A stretch of 64,000 bases of DNA from Cercophora sp. LCS_1. Taxonomy: Eukaryota > Ascomycota > Sordariomycetes > Sordariales > Lasiosphaeriaceae. The notes beneath the pieces were generated by a model, which did not search any database, had not been told where the DNA came from, and saw only the letters and a list, made by a program, of their open reading frames with translations. Positions 32,211 through 43,311 of this stretch are shown here, piece by piece (within the stretch, counting starts at the first letter, position 1; the number at the start of each line of letters is the position of its first letter). The stretch is taken from the NCBI GenBank assembly GCA_036250225.1, contig JAPZLL010000004.1:1612001-1676000 (forward strand), in the 5' to 3' direction. A program made the translations under genes and the position numbers.

Positions 32211-34207
32211 GGTGCCTATTTGCAGAGCAATGTATCGCAAGGAATGGAAGAGGGCTGATTCGAAGGCGATGCTGTGACGAAGAAAGGGTGCCGACTACCG
32301 GAGGCGAAATCGAACAAGGGCAGAGGTATCCGAAGGGAAGGACGCGATGCAAAATGTCGACCGTCTGCCGATGGTCGATACAATGAGGAAATACGGTCTC
32401 GGATCTGCGACGAAAGAAAAGTGCAGTAGAAATGCTCCGCTCAAATTTCCAATCAAGTCGACGCAGCGGAGGTTGAAGTTAAGTTGTTTTGCGGGAAAGC
32501 AACGTCTGGGCTCAAGGAGAGAAGGAACGCTGTTGCAGCGTTAGATCTCGAGGAAGGTAGGATTAAAGCAGGCCACACGGAGCTGGGAAAGAGTATGGGG
32601 GGTCGCTCCCTACCGCAAAGCTAGAACCGAGGGGGAAATTTAAGTGTTTTTTTTTTCGAGGAAGCCGTAGGCGGAGATCCGCGTCTTGGTCTGGCAAGAA
32701 GGAAGGGGGAAGGTGGGGTCGGCCGAATTTCAAGATGGGATCGATAGGGCAGTTATCAAGCACGGTACTTTGGATGCAGGCTGTGATAACGCCGCACACA
32801 TGACAAAGCTGTGATGTATAAAGTGCACAAAAGGAATGCTTTCTATGTTTTGAACTGTGGGCTGTTGTTATGTGTCCTAGGCTTATTTCGTTGGAACCCG
32901 TCCCGCCCACAAAGAAAGCGCAGAAATCGGAGTCCGGTTGGTTGCGTCTATTGGTGGCACTCTCCTCCATCTGTGCCAATCTCGCCGTCCAAGCACACAT
33001 CTCGGGCGAGGAGATCGCTTTCACCGAGTGCTTGCGTGGCGCTTCTCTGCGTCCCAAGGAAGACAGAGTGCTGGTCATGACCTTGGTAGTAAAAGACGAA
33101 CCCGGATCTCACACCCTGACATCAACACTGACCCTAGAGAGATTGCAACATCGGCCGAGAGAACTTGTATTTGGTGTTGTGATGGCGTCAAGGAACGCAC
33201 TTTCCAGCGAGCTTGGCATTAAGCGGCCGTTGACTGGTCGTTCCACTGGAGCGGTTTCTCCAAATAGCGAGAGCTATGTGTTCAGAGACCAACCCGAGTC
33301 CGGTCATCGGGGAAGTCGCAAACGTTCTTTACGCCCTCCGACGTTTTTCGGGAAGGTTAGATGGACAATGGCGGCGAAAGAACGCCCTAGACGCTGGCTA
33401 TTTTGCGCTAGAAGCAAGCCAGAGCCAACATCAGACGCTAAAATCGACTTCAAGCTGCCTAGCTCAAGTTGACAGATGTCCCCAAGCGGGCCTTAGTGCG
33501 AAGCGGTAGCTCCGTAACCCAAAGCAGCGTGCGCTCCAGACTCCCGACACACTAGGACCGACCTTTTGTTGCGTCGAACCGTTCTTCCAAAGTCTTGATA
33601 CCCATTCGCTCAGTCATCAGGCAAAGTCCGCGAAATAACGCCCGAAACCCGGACAGGCAGTTCCAGGTGGGCCCTCCAACTTGTGTTTGCGAGTGGGCCT
33701 CCAGGTCAAGCGTGGGGGCCTCCTGCCGCCACCCGTACGCCCTTCAAACCCCTTGAAGTGGTACAAACGCAACGCTCCCCGGCCACCGGCCGCCGCTGGG
33801 TTGGGGAAGCAGAGGTATTCGGATGGCGGAGGAAGGTCGGCCCGTTTCTTGGGGGGTGCGCGGTCCAAAACCGGTGTCATGGGAGCGACCGTTGTTGAAA
33901 GATGATGCAGCTTGCCGCCGGGCCGGCAGTGGCGTGCGGTGACATATGCAAGGGGGACAGGGAGCACTTTCCGTGCGACACACAAAAGGCCATGCGCAGC
34001 GGAGTCACAGGAAAATTGAAACCATTGAGATCAAATGGGTTAAACGCAACTACGAAAATTAGATGTAACGGAAGGAGCAACGCGACGCCAAAACCCTCTC
34101 CCAGCACCTGCCGCTGCATGTCACACTCGGCTTCAAACAAAACCGAACAGGATCGCGTCGGACGCCAAAAAGCCAAGTTCTGCGAGCCTTCAAACCCCCT
34201 ACGCCTT
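32211..34207. other. 2-kb intergenic region upstream of the HR-PKS
   Basis: It holds the PKS promoter and the 3' flank of the flavohemoprotein gene. A plus-strand frame of 200 codons (32870-33472) begins with ATG but lacks domain features and is contradicted by overlapping frames, so it is not called. No transcription factor or trans-enoyl reductase gene is present. Confidence 0.5.
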
Positions 34208-35479
34208 TCACTCCTCCTTGACCTCCCCGGTGGCAAAAAGCTCGAGGTGAATCCTATCCCGTCCGACGCCGTGTCCGAGCAATTTCCTCCTCGTGTCGAT
34301 CATGAACGACTCTGGTCCACAGACGTAATACTCCGCCCTTGCATTGTCAAGGTAGAGATCGCGCTCCTTGTCCAGCTTCGCCAAATCCAGCCGAATTTCG
34401 CCAAAGTGGTAGTCAAAACCATACTTGTCCTCGGAATCGAGTGTCTTCAGGAAGATATTGGCCGAGACATTGTCGTTCTGGCGGACGATCTGCTTGACCT
34501 CCTCGCGGAATGGCTGCATGCCGCTGGACCTGGACGCATGGATCCATGACACTGGTCTCCTGACCGGATGCGCAGTCTCGCCCTCATTTGGGACGAGACT
34601 TTCCAGAATGCTGAGGAGAGGCGTAGCGCCGACGCCGACAGAGATGAGGACCGCGGGAACGCCCTCCTTGGTCGCGTCACTGGGATCCACGAAGAACTCT
34701 CCCTGTGGGTGGGAAAGCTCGACCTCGTCCCCGACCTTGTATGAATCATGGAGAATGTTCGAAATGATGCCAGGAACACCCGGCTTCTCGCCATCGTCGC
34801 GCTTGACACTAATCCTGTAGTACTTCCCCATCGCCCTTGGCCCCTCGCTCAAGCTGTACTGCCTGCTCTGAAGGTATCCCAACTGCGGCACGTGCAGCTG
34901 AAGACTGACATATTGACCAGGGAGATACTTAGGCAGGGGCGTCACGCCGTCACTGGGCTCGAGGTAGAAGCTGGTGATGACGCCGCTCTCGACGGTGCGC
35001 CGCGCAATGCGGAACTTTCGCCAGCCCACCCAGCCCTCAGCCGCATTCGCTTTGTACATCTGCCCCTCGACGCCGATAAAGACCTGGGCAAGAGCGCCAT
35101 ACGCGGCGATCCAAGCATCAACGATGGCGGGCGTGGCGGCATCGCCCAGGACCTGGCCAATGGCCTGGATCAGGTACTTGCCGACGATGTCGTATTGCTC
35201 GGGGGCGACCTGGAGGGAGACGTGCTTGTGGGCGATGCGCGCAACGGCGGCGGAGAGTTTGGGAAGATCGTCAACGTATGTGGCGTAAGCAAGCACCGAG
35301 TTCGCCAGGGCACGTGGTTGCCGCAAAGTGTCTTGACTGGTCTTGCTGAAAATGTTGCGGAGAATGGGGTTCTCGTTGATCATGTTGTTGTAGAAGACGG
35401 TGGTAATGGTTTCGCCATGTTCCTTCAGCACCGGGACGGTTGCCTTGACGATGGCGATTTGGTCGGCTGTGAGGGCCAT
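34208..35479 (-). CDS. flavohemoprotein, nitric oxide dioxygenase
   Basis: Single exon of 423 residues. The N-terminal globin domain (about 1-140) has Tyr30 at the distal position (FYNNM) and proximal His86 in AHKHVSLQVAPEQY. The FAD-binding domain contains SRQYSLS (RxYS motif), and the NAD domain contains SVGVGATPLLSIL and ends with the conserved LELFATGEV. It converts NO and O2 to nitrate using NAD(P)H and protects from nitrosative stress. The ATG at 35479 gives the standard family length, and the longer upstream frame is non-homologous. A TATA-like run lies about 215 bp upstream. It is probably not part of the polyketide cluster. Confidence 0.95.
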   Translation of the reverse strand: MALTADQIAIVKATVPVLKEHGETITTVFYNNMINENPILRNIFSKTSQDTLRQPRALANSVLAYATYVDDLPKLSAAVARIAHKHVSLQVAPEQYDIVGKYLIQAIGQVLGDAATPAIVDAWIAAYGALAQVFIGVEGQMYKANAAEGWVGWRKFRIARRTVESGVITSFYLEPSDGVTPLPKYLPGQYVSLQLHVPQLGYLQSRQYSLSEGPRAMGKYYRISVKRDDGEKPGVPGIISNILHDSYKVGDEVELSHPQGEFFVDPSDATKEGVPAVLISVGVGATPLLSILESLVPNEGETAHPVRRPVSWIHASRSSGMQPFREEVKQIVRQNDNVSANIFLKTLDSEDKYGFDYHFGEIRLDLAKLDKERDLYLDNARAEYYVCGPESFMIDTRRKLLGHGVGRDRIHLELFATGEVKEE

Positions 35480-37009
35480 GATGCTTGGCAAGGAAGGGCG
35501 TGTTGTTGTGAAGGTGAGTGGTGGGTTTGACAAAGTTTGTGTAGCAGAGCTGGTGGTCTTAAGACAGTGGTGTCTTGACTCGGTGCAGTGTTCTGGTGGA
35601 GATGGGTTGGTGGTGTTGAGTTGGCAGTGCCTTGCTGGCGTGGTCCACTCTGCCAAGTGCGATGCCGTTGGAAGCGGAAGCAATGCGTCTGGTATTTATC
35701 CCCCCTGAGTTTCCCGGAGATATCGATTTCGCGTGCACCGATCCTTGATGCAATTGCAGAGCGCATAAAGCTGGTTACCGGAATAAGATAATTTTTACAA
35801 ATCCGACTCATCCCGCTTTTCCTCCCGCAGGTGAGGCTCCCGATGATTCCCGACAACAGACCACTGTCGGAAGCGAGGGTGCGACACTTCGGCGTGGCAA
35901 CAGGGGCCGTACGATGTTGGGTGGCAGAATCCAGTATCTCCGTGGGCCTCGGCCACTCTAGAATACGCGGGGTCGGCCGGCCCCTGGGGGCTTTGCTCGA
36001 TCACAGACCCCATCAAACATCAAAGTTCATTTAGCATGCGAATGTCAGCATAGGCATCAGACCAGAATTTTCAATCGATTGGCGACAAGTGGGTGGCTGA
36101 TTCGCCGACTCTCCGGCCCGGCAGAATGGTACATCTCCGCGGGAGCGGCTCTCTCCAGCACCACCGTCCGATGGGGAATTCCTTTCCCCACAACGGGTGG
36201 TCGCGTTGGCTAATTTTGCCCACGTTCCACCACTGTGGATTTTCCTGGGTATCCTGACATATGGGAAGGCCACCATTGGTTTGCGCAGGGGTAAACAAAC
36301 AATATATTTGTTCACCCCTACCCCTTTCCACGCATCTGGGGGTTAGGGTCGACCCTTTGGTCCGAACACCTACCGACCACGACACACACAACACCACACC
36401 CGTTGACAACTACCTCGGGATCTTCAAGCATGTCGCGAGCCTACCAGCGGAGATGCCAAATAAATGACACGCATTTTTCGGGGTTAGAGGTCTTGAGGCA
36501 ACCAACTATCGGGCTGCATCATCAAGAAAGTTGGGAAGATTTCGCGGACCAATCATTTTCACTCGGCGTATCTGATGCAAGCGCGTGTGTACGATCCCTT
36601 CCAGATCCGGTCCCCGTGGGGGATATCGCATGCATCCAAGATATCGCAGAGCTGGTGGTTGCAAGATAAGGGATCGGTGACAAGAAAATGAGGATGCGAG
36701 ATTGCCAACGGACGATTCCTTGCGGCAGCGCGCTGCTCGTTTTGGCCTTTGGACGACCGAGATGGCGGTGTTGAAGCTGATAAGGAGAAGGATGTGTTGG
36801 GACGTCGATGGTCTTGGCGCGACGCCGTTTTGGGGCCTCTGCCTGCAACAGCAAGCACGAAGTACGATATTCCGGATCATCACGGCAGAAGCAGACGGGG
36901 GTTCAAGCTTTGTCTCCTGGGATTGGCTAGACATCTCTGCTCTCCACCGGCGTACGGCATGGTGAGAGACCTGCCAAACGTCACAGGTGCAACCTTGCCC
37001 CTTCAGGTC
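35480..37009. other. intergenic, no gene seen
   Basis: Flavohemoprotein promoter plus unassigned sequence. Short frames in 36.2-37.0 kb overlap on both strands and show no recognisable domain. Confidence 0.5.
35692..35701 (-). promoter_or_regulatory. TATA-like element of the flavohemoprotein gene
   Basis: ATAAATACC on the minus strand, about 215 bp upstream of the ATG. Confidence 0.35.
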
Positions 37010-38354
37010 TTAGACACTCTGTGAACGGCGACTCAGACCCAGAAGGGCGCGAAATCCCCTTTTCTTGCCCTCGGGGGCTTCCTCATGGGTGGGTTCCTCG
37101 CGGAGATACAAAGTTGGGTTCACAATGGTGGCAAAGCCCTCCCCCAGATAGCGGTGCCTGATACGGTACCCGTTCTCGAGCCACTCAGCCAGCTCGTTCC
37201 TGGACACAAGCGACATCACGTTAGCACAGCCTCCTCGAGCCCCCATGTAACCGTACTCACACACGACTGGCGTCGACCGTGACACCTTGTCTTCCCGTTT
37301 CTGGGTCCCTCTCGACAACCCTCAGCAAAAACGCCGACCCTTCTTCTTCCGCGATGTCGTCTCCTGTACGCCTCCAGACGAACCCACCATCAGGCCAATG
37401 CATCACCATCTTCAAGACACCGGCGGGTTGGACCCCCATCTCCTTGATCAGCCCCAAAACTCCCAAATTCAGTGTCCCGTCCAGTACCAACGTGTGTTCA
37501 TCAATAGCCAACACGCCCTCATGCCGATCAACCCCATAATCAAGACCAGTGTACTTGACTCCCCTGGTCTTAGTTTTGGTCTCACCTCCCGTCGGGCCGT
37601 CTGGCAAGGGCCCATATATCCGAATCATGTGTCTGCGACGGCCCTGAGACACCAAGACCCCCGCAATATCCTCAGCCACTTTGAGCAAGAGGCCGCCGAC
37701 GTCGTGGCTCACGCCACCTCCCAACGTTGACACTGCTGGTGGGAAGATGGCAATTTTGTTGATTGCATGTATCCATCCCTGCTCGTGCGACAGTTCTGTC
37801 TGAAACGAGGACAGGAGGAGCTTGTATGAGGTGAGGTTGTCGTACCAGGATGTTGTCTCTTTGTCGATTTGATTGATGAGCAGGGGGTAGGATTGTGTGG
37901 CAGAGGTATACCAAGAGAAGAGGTGGCTTTGGGGGGAGAGGTGGATTGGTTGAGTAGGTAGGGGCGAGGACACGGAGAGTATGTGGCGGGCTGCGCGGAC
38001 GTGTTGTGGTTCGAGAAGGTGAGGGGCTAGGAGGTAGTTTGCGCGAGCTATGGTGGTCGAGGTGCGGGTTTCTGTGGGAAGGGAGGGTGGTAGAGGCGTG
38101 GTCAGGCTCTGGGAGATGGATTTGCCTTTGTTTTTGCCTTTTGCCTTGGGCTTGGCTGGGGCATTGTATTCGAGTTGGCTACTGGACTGTTGGGCTTCTT
38201 GCCAATTGTCACTTGTTGATAGGCCGGTGCCACCTGGGATGCAGATGATGGTTGGTTTGGAGGAAGAGGGTGGGCTGGTCGTTTGTGTTCTTGCTGGGTT
38301 ATGTGGATTGTCAGGAGGATCCATGAGGGTGAGGTAGTGTGGGACGTGTGCCAT
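37010..38354 (-). CDS. conserved fungal protein of unknown function
   Basis: Exons 38354-37261 and 37199-37010 give 427 residues, joined by a GTGAGT...CCAG intron of 61 nt. The N-terminal 90 residues are Ser/Thr/Pro-rich with a short basic run KPKAKGKNKGK that could act as a nuclear signal. The middle and C-terminal parts read as a folded domain (for example VLAIDEHTLVLDGTLNLGVLGLIKE at about 295-319) with a final basic tail. There is no signal peptide or membrane segment. I do not recognise the family. Codon choice is varied, without the strong C-ending bias of the 17.7-kb gene. Confidence 0.7.
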
Positions 38355-38442
38355 GGTGATCGGTTTTCGTTTGCAGAAGGGTTTGCGGAAAAGAGGAGAG
38401 GGCGGTCTTGTTGTTTAATGTCTTGATTTCAAGGCGAACACG

Positions 38443-38452
38443 GTATTTAATT
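38443..38452 (-). promoter_or_regulatory. TATA-like element of the 37-kb gene
   Basis: An AATTAAATACC-type run on the minus strand, about 90-98 bp upstream of the ATG at 38354. Confidence 0.35.
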
Positions 38453-39219
38453 GGTACAGAATTTGGATTCGTCTAACAGGTGGCGTTCTTGGGCTTTTGT
38501 TGCGCGCACCGGTTGTTTGAACGTTTCAGTAGTTCCTGAAAAGGGTTGTTGACTCATGGCTTCCAGTATTTTGTACGCAACGTGATCGGTCATACTTTTT
38601 GAACTCGTTGCACGTGTCATCGGACCTGATCCCAAGGAGCTACTTGGGAGCATCACGCTTAAGTTCCAACAGCGCGCGTAGCGCACATTAACATGACTAT
38701 GTAATTTGTGTATGGAGCTGGATTCAAGACTTCCACACGAACGAAATCTCCTCTCTACCTTACTTGATTGTGCTGGCCTTTGCGCAAACACCATAAACCC
38801 CTTGAGGAATGCTTGGGGCTCTTGACTCACTGCGACTTTCAATATTGATACCTTGACTTTTCTAACAGCAAGCTGCCAGCTTGTTTGGAGAGCCATCACG
38901 CGCCAACGTTCCGTATCAACAACATATATTCGGATGCGAAGTCAAAAAAGACAACTGGCCATACTTCTGGTCTCCATAGATCCTAAAAGCCGTCATGAAG
39001 CCATTGCATGAGATGGGCGCATATTATTCCATCAGATCGTTCCTATGCCTGTGACAGTCAATTCACAAAGCTGAGCCTTGCCAAAGAGCCCACCCAAAAT
39101 CTTGTGCTCGCAGCAGCATCATCAGCGAATAACTCACAAAGAGTGGACATGCAATCCCAATGACAAACCACTATGTCCCAAACCCCGGAATCTGTTTTTA
39201 TCTCCCAAATGCAGACCAC

Positions 39220-39267
39220 GTTCCGCCCCAAGGCGGAACATCTTCCCGCCCCCGCAATCGGGGCGGG
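39220..39267. promoter_or_regulatory. two adjacent GC-rich perfect palindromes
   Basis: GTTCCGCC/GGCGGAAC with a 4-nt loop (39220-39239), then CCCGCCCC/GGGGCGGG with a 7-nt loop (245-252 and 260-267 of the same kilobase). They lie about 350-400 bp before the AA8-LysM ATG. The minus strand contains GCGGGG and, at 39183-39188, CCGGGG, both fitting the CreA repressor consensus SYGGRG. They could be transcription-factor sites, and carbon catabolite control would suit an extracellular redox enzyme. Confidence 0.45.
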
Positions 39268-39462
39268 CTTCTAATAATCTGCGCGTCGCGGTTAACCCGT
39301 CTTTTCCCACCCAATCTAAATACCCGGATGCAGGGCAAGCCGCTTGGACGAGAACGACCCGGCGCCCAATCACGGCATGGCAATTAGCATTATGCAACTT
39401 CGGAGTCCAAGTGCCGTATAGTGCCTCGCCCGTTGGAGATTTTTCTCAACAAGTTATGGTGG

Positions 39463-39469
39463 TATATAT
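39463..39469 (+). promoter_or_regulatory. TATA box of the AA8-LysM gene
   Basis: TATATAT about 150 bp upstream of the ATG at 39617. Confidence 0.5.
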
Positions 39470-39616
39470 GCCTCCGAAAGTGTCCTGTGATGAGGATGCT
39501 ACGTCAGTGGGTATGCGTGCACTGGGCATTGGGAATTGCCGACATAAAGAGACCGACCATCTCTGTTGTTCCTGTCCCAGCGTCGTTCATTCCACTGAAC
39601 AACGTCGACCATCAAA

Positions 39617-40584
39617 ATGAAGTCTCTCCGTTCAACCCTCCTGGCAGCTCTGCCACGTACGTCTCCCTCGGGTCCCACATTCCAGTCGTGACTAACAACA
39701 CACCGCCAGTCCTATCCCTAACAACCGCCCAAGACGAAGGGATAAACTACACGGACCGCGCCTCCGGCATAACCTTCAACACATGGCCCCTCCCCGGCCT
39801 TACCTTCGGCATGACCCTCCCGGCCAACGGTCTCACAACCGACGCAACCGAGTTCCTCGGTCTCCTCACATGCTCAACCAAAACCGCCGGCGCAGGATGG
39901 TGCGGCCTCTCCCTAGGCGGCGGCATGGTCAACAACCTCCTGCTGGTGGCCTACCCTTACAACAACCAAGTCCTGACCTCGTTCAAATGGGCAACGACGT
40001 ACGGACCTCCGGTCCCCTACACCGGCAACGCCAAGCTGACGCAGGTGTCGTCGACCGTAAACGCGACGCATTACTCTGTCATTTTCCGATGCCAGAACTG
40101 TTTGTCGTGGAACCAAAACGGGGAGGAGGGCTCCGCGCCGACGAGTGTTGGGTTCCTGGTGCTGGGGTGGGCGCTTGCCAGTGCCAGTCCCACGGGCGCG
40201 GGCTGTCCGGATACGATCAGCGTGCGGAGACATGATAGCGAGGGTATTTTCGGGGCGGTGCTGAATCCCCAGGCTGCGACGAGTAGTTATCAGGCTTGGG
40301 CGGCCAAGGCTACTGCGACGATAGCGGGGAGCTGTGGTGGGGGGTTGGTCCCGCAGCCGCCGCCGGTTGTGACGACTGCTGTTACGACGCTTACGCCGAC
40401 GAGGCCAACCGCGGCGCCGCCGGCTGCGCCGGGGTGTGCAAAGAGTTATACGGTTGTTGCGGGGGATTACTGCTGGGCGATTGCTACGGGGAATGGGTTG
40501 AGTGTGGAGGGGCTGTTGGCGATTAATCCGGGGTTGGTGTGTGACCCGTTGAGGATTGGGACGGTGGTTTGCTTGAAGAGATAA
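39617..40584 (+). CDS. secreted AA8-type heme cytochrome fused to a LysM domain
   Basis: Exons 39617-39656 and 39710-40584 give 304 residues. A signal peptide (1-20) is followed by a cytochrome domain of cellobiose dehydrogenase type (AA8/DOMON, about 21-222). The expected heme-b ligands are present: Met86 in GGGM and His188 in RRHDSEG, matching Met65/His163 of the CDH cytochrome. Signature stretches include WATTYGPPVPYTG, FRCQNCLSW and GFLVLGWA. A Pro/Thr-rich linker (225-254) leads to one LysM module (259-304: YTVVAGDYCWAIATGNGLS...LLAINPGL). No dehydrogenase domain or CBM1 follows. It may pass electrons to lytic monooxygenases while anchored to chitin or peptidoglycan by LysM. This domain pairing is unusual. 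Confidence 0.85.
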
Positions 40585-40662
40585 GATATTAATTCCAGAT
40601 GGCAGATTGTGTGTACAGAATTCGACGAGCTTAATCCAACTGAGGCTATCGGTTTGTTGGAA

Positions 40663-42106
40663 TTACATGTTGGCCAGCCAGATGCCCAGTCCGGCGAGGA
40701 CGGCCATCATGCCGATTTCGTTCCTGCCGGCGCCGGACGGCTTCGAGTTCTCGGGAGGGGGGTTTTGGGTGTTGCTACCTCCGCCTGATCCGCCGGTGCC
40801 AGTGCCTGGACCGGCTGCGATGCCCTTGCCCTCAGGAGCCAACAAGCTCAGCACAGCCGAGAGCACATTCATCTGCTCACCAACGCCCGAGCTTGAGGGC
40901 TCCTGGTATATACCGTCAACCCAGTAGAATCCGCACTTCCTCCCGCTGTCTCCACCGGTGCATTGTGCAACCGCCGCCTTGGCCGATGTCTCCAACACGG
41001 GCTGAATTGTCCCGGCGGTGTATGGCGCCAGCTGGGTAACCGAGGCGAGGGAGCGGTGGAGGATGCTCTTAAGCCATGTCATGTCGACGGTGCAGCTCTC
41101 CCTTTCTTCACAGGGAGGCTCGAAAGCGACGCCGGCGGGGAAAAAGAACTTGAGGGTTCTGCCGACGAGACCATCGAGGCGCTTCCTCCACTCTTCGTTG
41201 CCCGTCTGCGGATGTTAGCGGGGAGTGTCAACACCCAAGCGGGGAGGAAGAGAGGCTTACAATGTTGTACATGAACGCAGCACCCTGGATGACGACAGAG
41301 GCCGAAGCAGAGAACTGGGCCTTGTTGATGTCGGTGCAGTTGTGCTCGACATGGCCGCCGTCATAGACATCCCAGGTCTCGGTATTGATGAGCCCAATCT
41401 CCGTCATCCACGAGAACGCCTTCTCGGCCACCTCGATGGCGGTCTTGTTGCCGTTCAAGCGGCCGAGACGGGCACCGAGGTTGAAGAAGCAGCCGTTGGA
41501 GAGGGAGTCCTTGTAGTTGTACCCGTTATTGGTAGGGGGCACCTGCCAGCGCAAGCCACCATCGCCGCAAGTGCCGTTCTCCACCTCGCGATCCCATCTC
41601 CAGAGCTGCGAGTCGAAGACGCCTTGTGCAAGGTCGGCCCAGCTGGGTACGCCCTCGGCAGGCGCAGGAAAGCCGCGCTCGGCGGCGGAGAGGGCGGCCA
41701 ACGCCCAGACGCATTGGTCCCCGTTGCCTAGGGAGGCCGTCCAGTTCGGATGCATAAACGCATACCCAAACCGAGAATCGCCAGCTTGGCTGCTGATGCC
41801 ATCGACCGCGAGCTGGTTGTACGTCTCGTCGCCGGTGAGATACCAGTAGTCGATGAACGTGTTCCAGAAGCCACCCGCCTCCCACCAGTAATAGTCGCCT
41901 TGCTTCAATACGTTGGGAGGACCGGGCAGGATGCCGGCGATTTCGCCGGTTTCATTGCCCTTGTAAAGGGACATCAAGTCGTGGGCGAGATCGCGCGACG
42001 ACGCGAGGATTTCATCGCGATTTCCGACCTTGAAGGGCGATTCGGCGGCCCATGACTTGGATGCAAGCCCGATGAGGAGGGCAGCCCTAGCGAGCGACGT
42101 GGTCAT
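40663..42106 (-). CDS. GPI-anchored GH76 cell-wall alpha-1,6-mannanase (DFG5/DCW1 type)
   Basis: Exons 42106-41261 and 41205-40663 give 462 residues. A signal peptide (about 1-20) is followed by an (alpha/alpha) barrel with GH76 motifs such as YYWWEAGGFWN, GDQCVWALAALSAAE, CGDGGLRWQ and SNGCFFNLGARLGR. The C-terminus has a Gly/Ser-rich region and a final hydrophobic segment (MMAVLAGLGIWLANM), the signal for GPI attachment. Family members cleave GPI glycans to cross-link proteins to the wall. The gene is convergent with the AA8-LysM gene, with only 78 bp between the stops. Confidence 0.85.
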
Positions 42107-43311
42107 GGTTGTTATTTTTGTTGTGGTGGTGGTGGTAGTGGGTGGCGTCGTGGGGATGGCTGGAAACGGAGATCCCTCGCTGACATCAATTGAGGGATGC
42201 GGCGCCAATTATCGTCCTTTTTGTCCATGGCTCGTATTCCCCAGGCACCAGCCCAAGGTGCCGTCCTGTACCCCGGTATCATCAGCGGGCCGAGTCGGGC
42301 GGGATGGGCAAATGGGGTTGGGGTGTGAGTGTCCTCGGGAAGGATTCTGCCCCGGACAACGTCGCAGCTTGACACTTGCGCCCGGACGCAAAAAGAGATG
42401 AGGAGTCCGTTGCTCCTGCCTGGCATGGTTGAGGAAGCGCACATAACCGCACAAAGCCAGTCAAGGAACTAATTGAATCAAGGCTTTTGGAAACATGCTG
42501 GAAGTCGCAACGGAAGGCCTGCCATTTGTCTTGTTGACAGGGAACAATGTTGTCTGTGGATTTCTTTTTTCTGTGCGGACTCTCTTTGTCTCCACTTCGC
42601 CAAGGGGGGCGATGCCTTCAGGGGTAAATTGATCGTAAATGCGGGGGTTAGGGTTTCGTCACTCCTCATGAAGACCGACCCTTGGGTACGGACAAACGCG
42701 GGCGGACGAATACGAAGGCCTTTACCAGACCGTAGAGTTGAGTGCGACAGGATGCGAGATTTTTAAAATTTTCGTAAGCCCTCTGGGGCTTGGAGCTTTG
42801 AAGGAGTCCATCCAAAGTGCGTTTTGAGATGAAGCGGCAGGTTAGGGCACGGCAAGAGAGAGATGGTAAAACGTGGTCTGTTCGCGTTACTAACTTCGGC
42901 GTTCAACACATCAACTGAATAAAATTTGAACCAAATATGGGCACAAAACTTAAAGTGGTAGCCTGGATTGTTCGGGGATCGTGATCGGGCTCCTTAAGAC
43001 CATGAAACAAGGAAAGAGGACAGATTGTTATGTTGCCGAAATTCCTTGCAGTCCTTTCAAAGTGCATCTTATCAAGAATTGTGGGTGTTGTCGACCAGAA
43101 GTGTCGCTCTACGTCACATCACTTGTCATCACGGATTGTTGGAGAACAGCTGCACGATTCAAACCCCGTCGGCATGTTGCATCTCCCTCCCCCTGTTCAT
43201 GACATGTGGGGCGGTTCAAACAAGACATCAAATACGAAGAAATAACACTCTCTATCAAACTCCAAAACATATTAATACGATATGAACTCATAACTGCAAC
43301 CTGCATCAAAC
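42107..43311. other. intergenic, left border of the GAG cluster
   Basis: GH76 promoter and the 3' flank of gt4c. The CA/AC and GT-rich run near 42108-42160 encodes only spurious poly-Thr/Val frames. No gene seen. Confidence 0.5.

Larger units (their letters stand above)
38355..39616. other. divergent intergenic region
   Basis: Promoters of the 37-kb gene (minus) and of the AA8-LysM gene (plus). The minus-strand 150-codon frame at 38447-38899 overlaps the promoter and looks non-coding. Two tight GC-rich palindromes at 39220-39267 are listed separately. Confidence 0.5.

Noticed and set aside
32870..33472. 200-codon plus-strand frame upstream of the PKS, considered as a cluster gene
   Set aside because: No recognisable domain, poor hydrophobic pattern, and overlapping frames of similar quality.
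34748..35530. 260-codon plus-strand frame
   Set aside because: Antisense of the flavohemoprotein gene, whose domains are unmistakable.
38447..38899. 150-codon minus-strand frame
   Set aside because: It overlaps the promoter of the 37-kb gene, and its composition and lack of homology-like motifs suggest chance.
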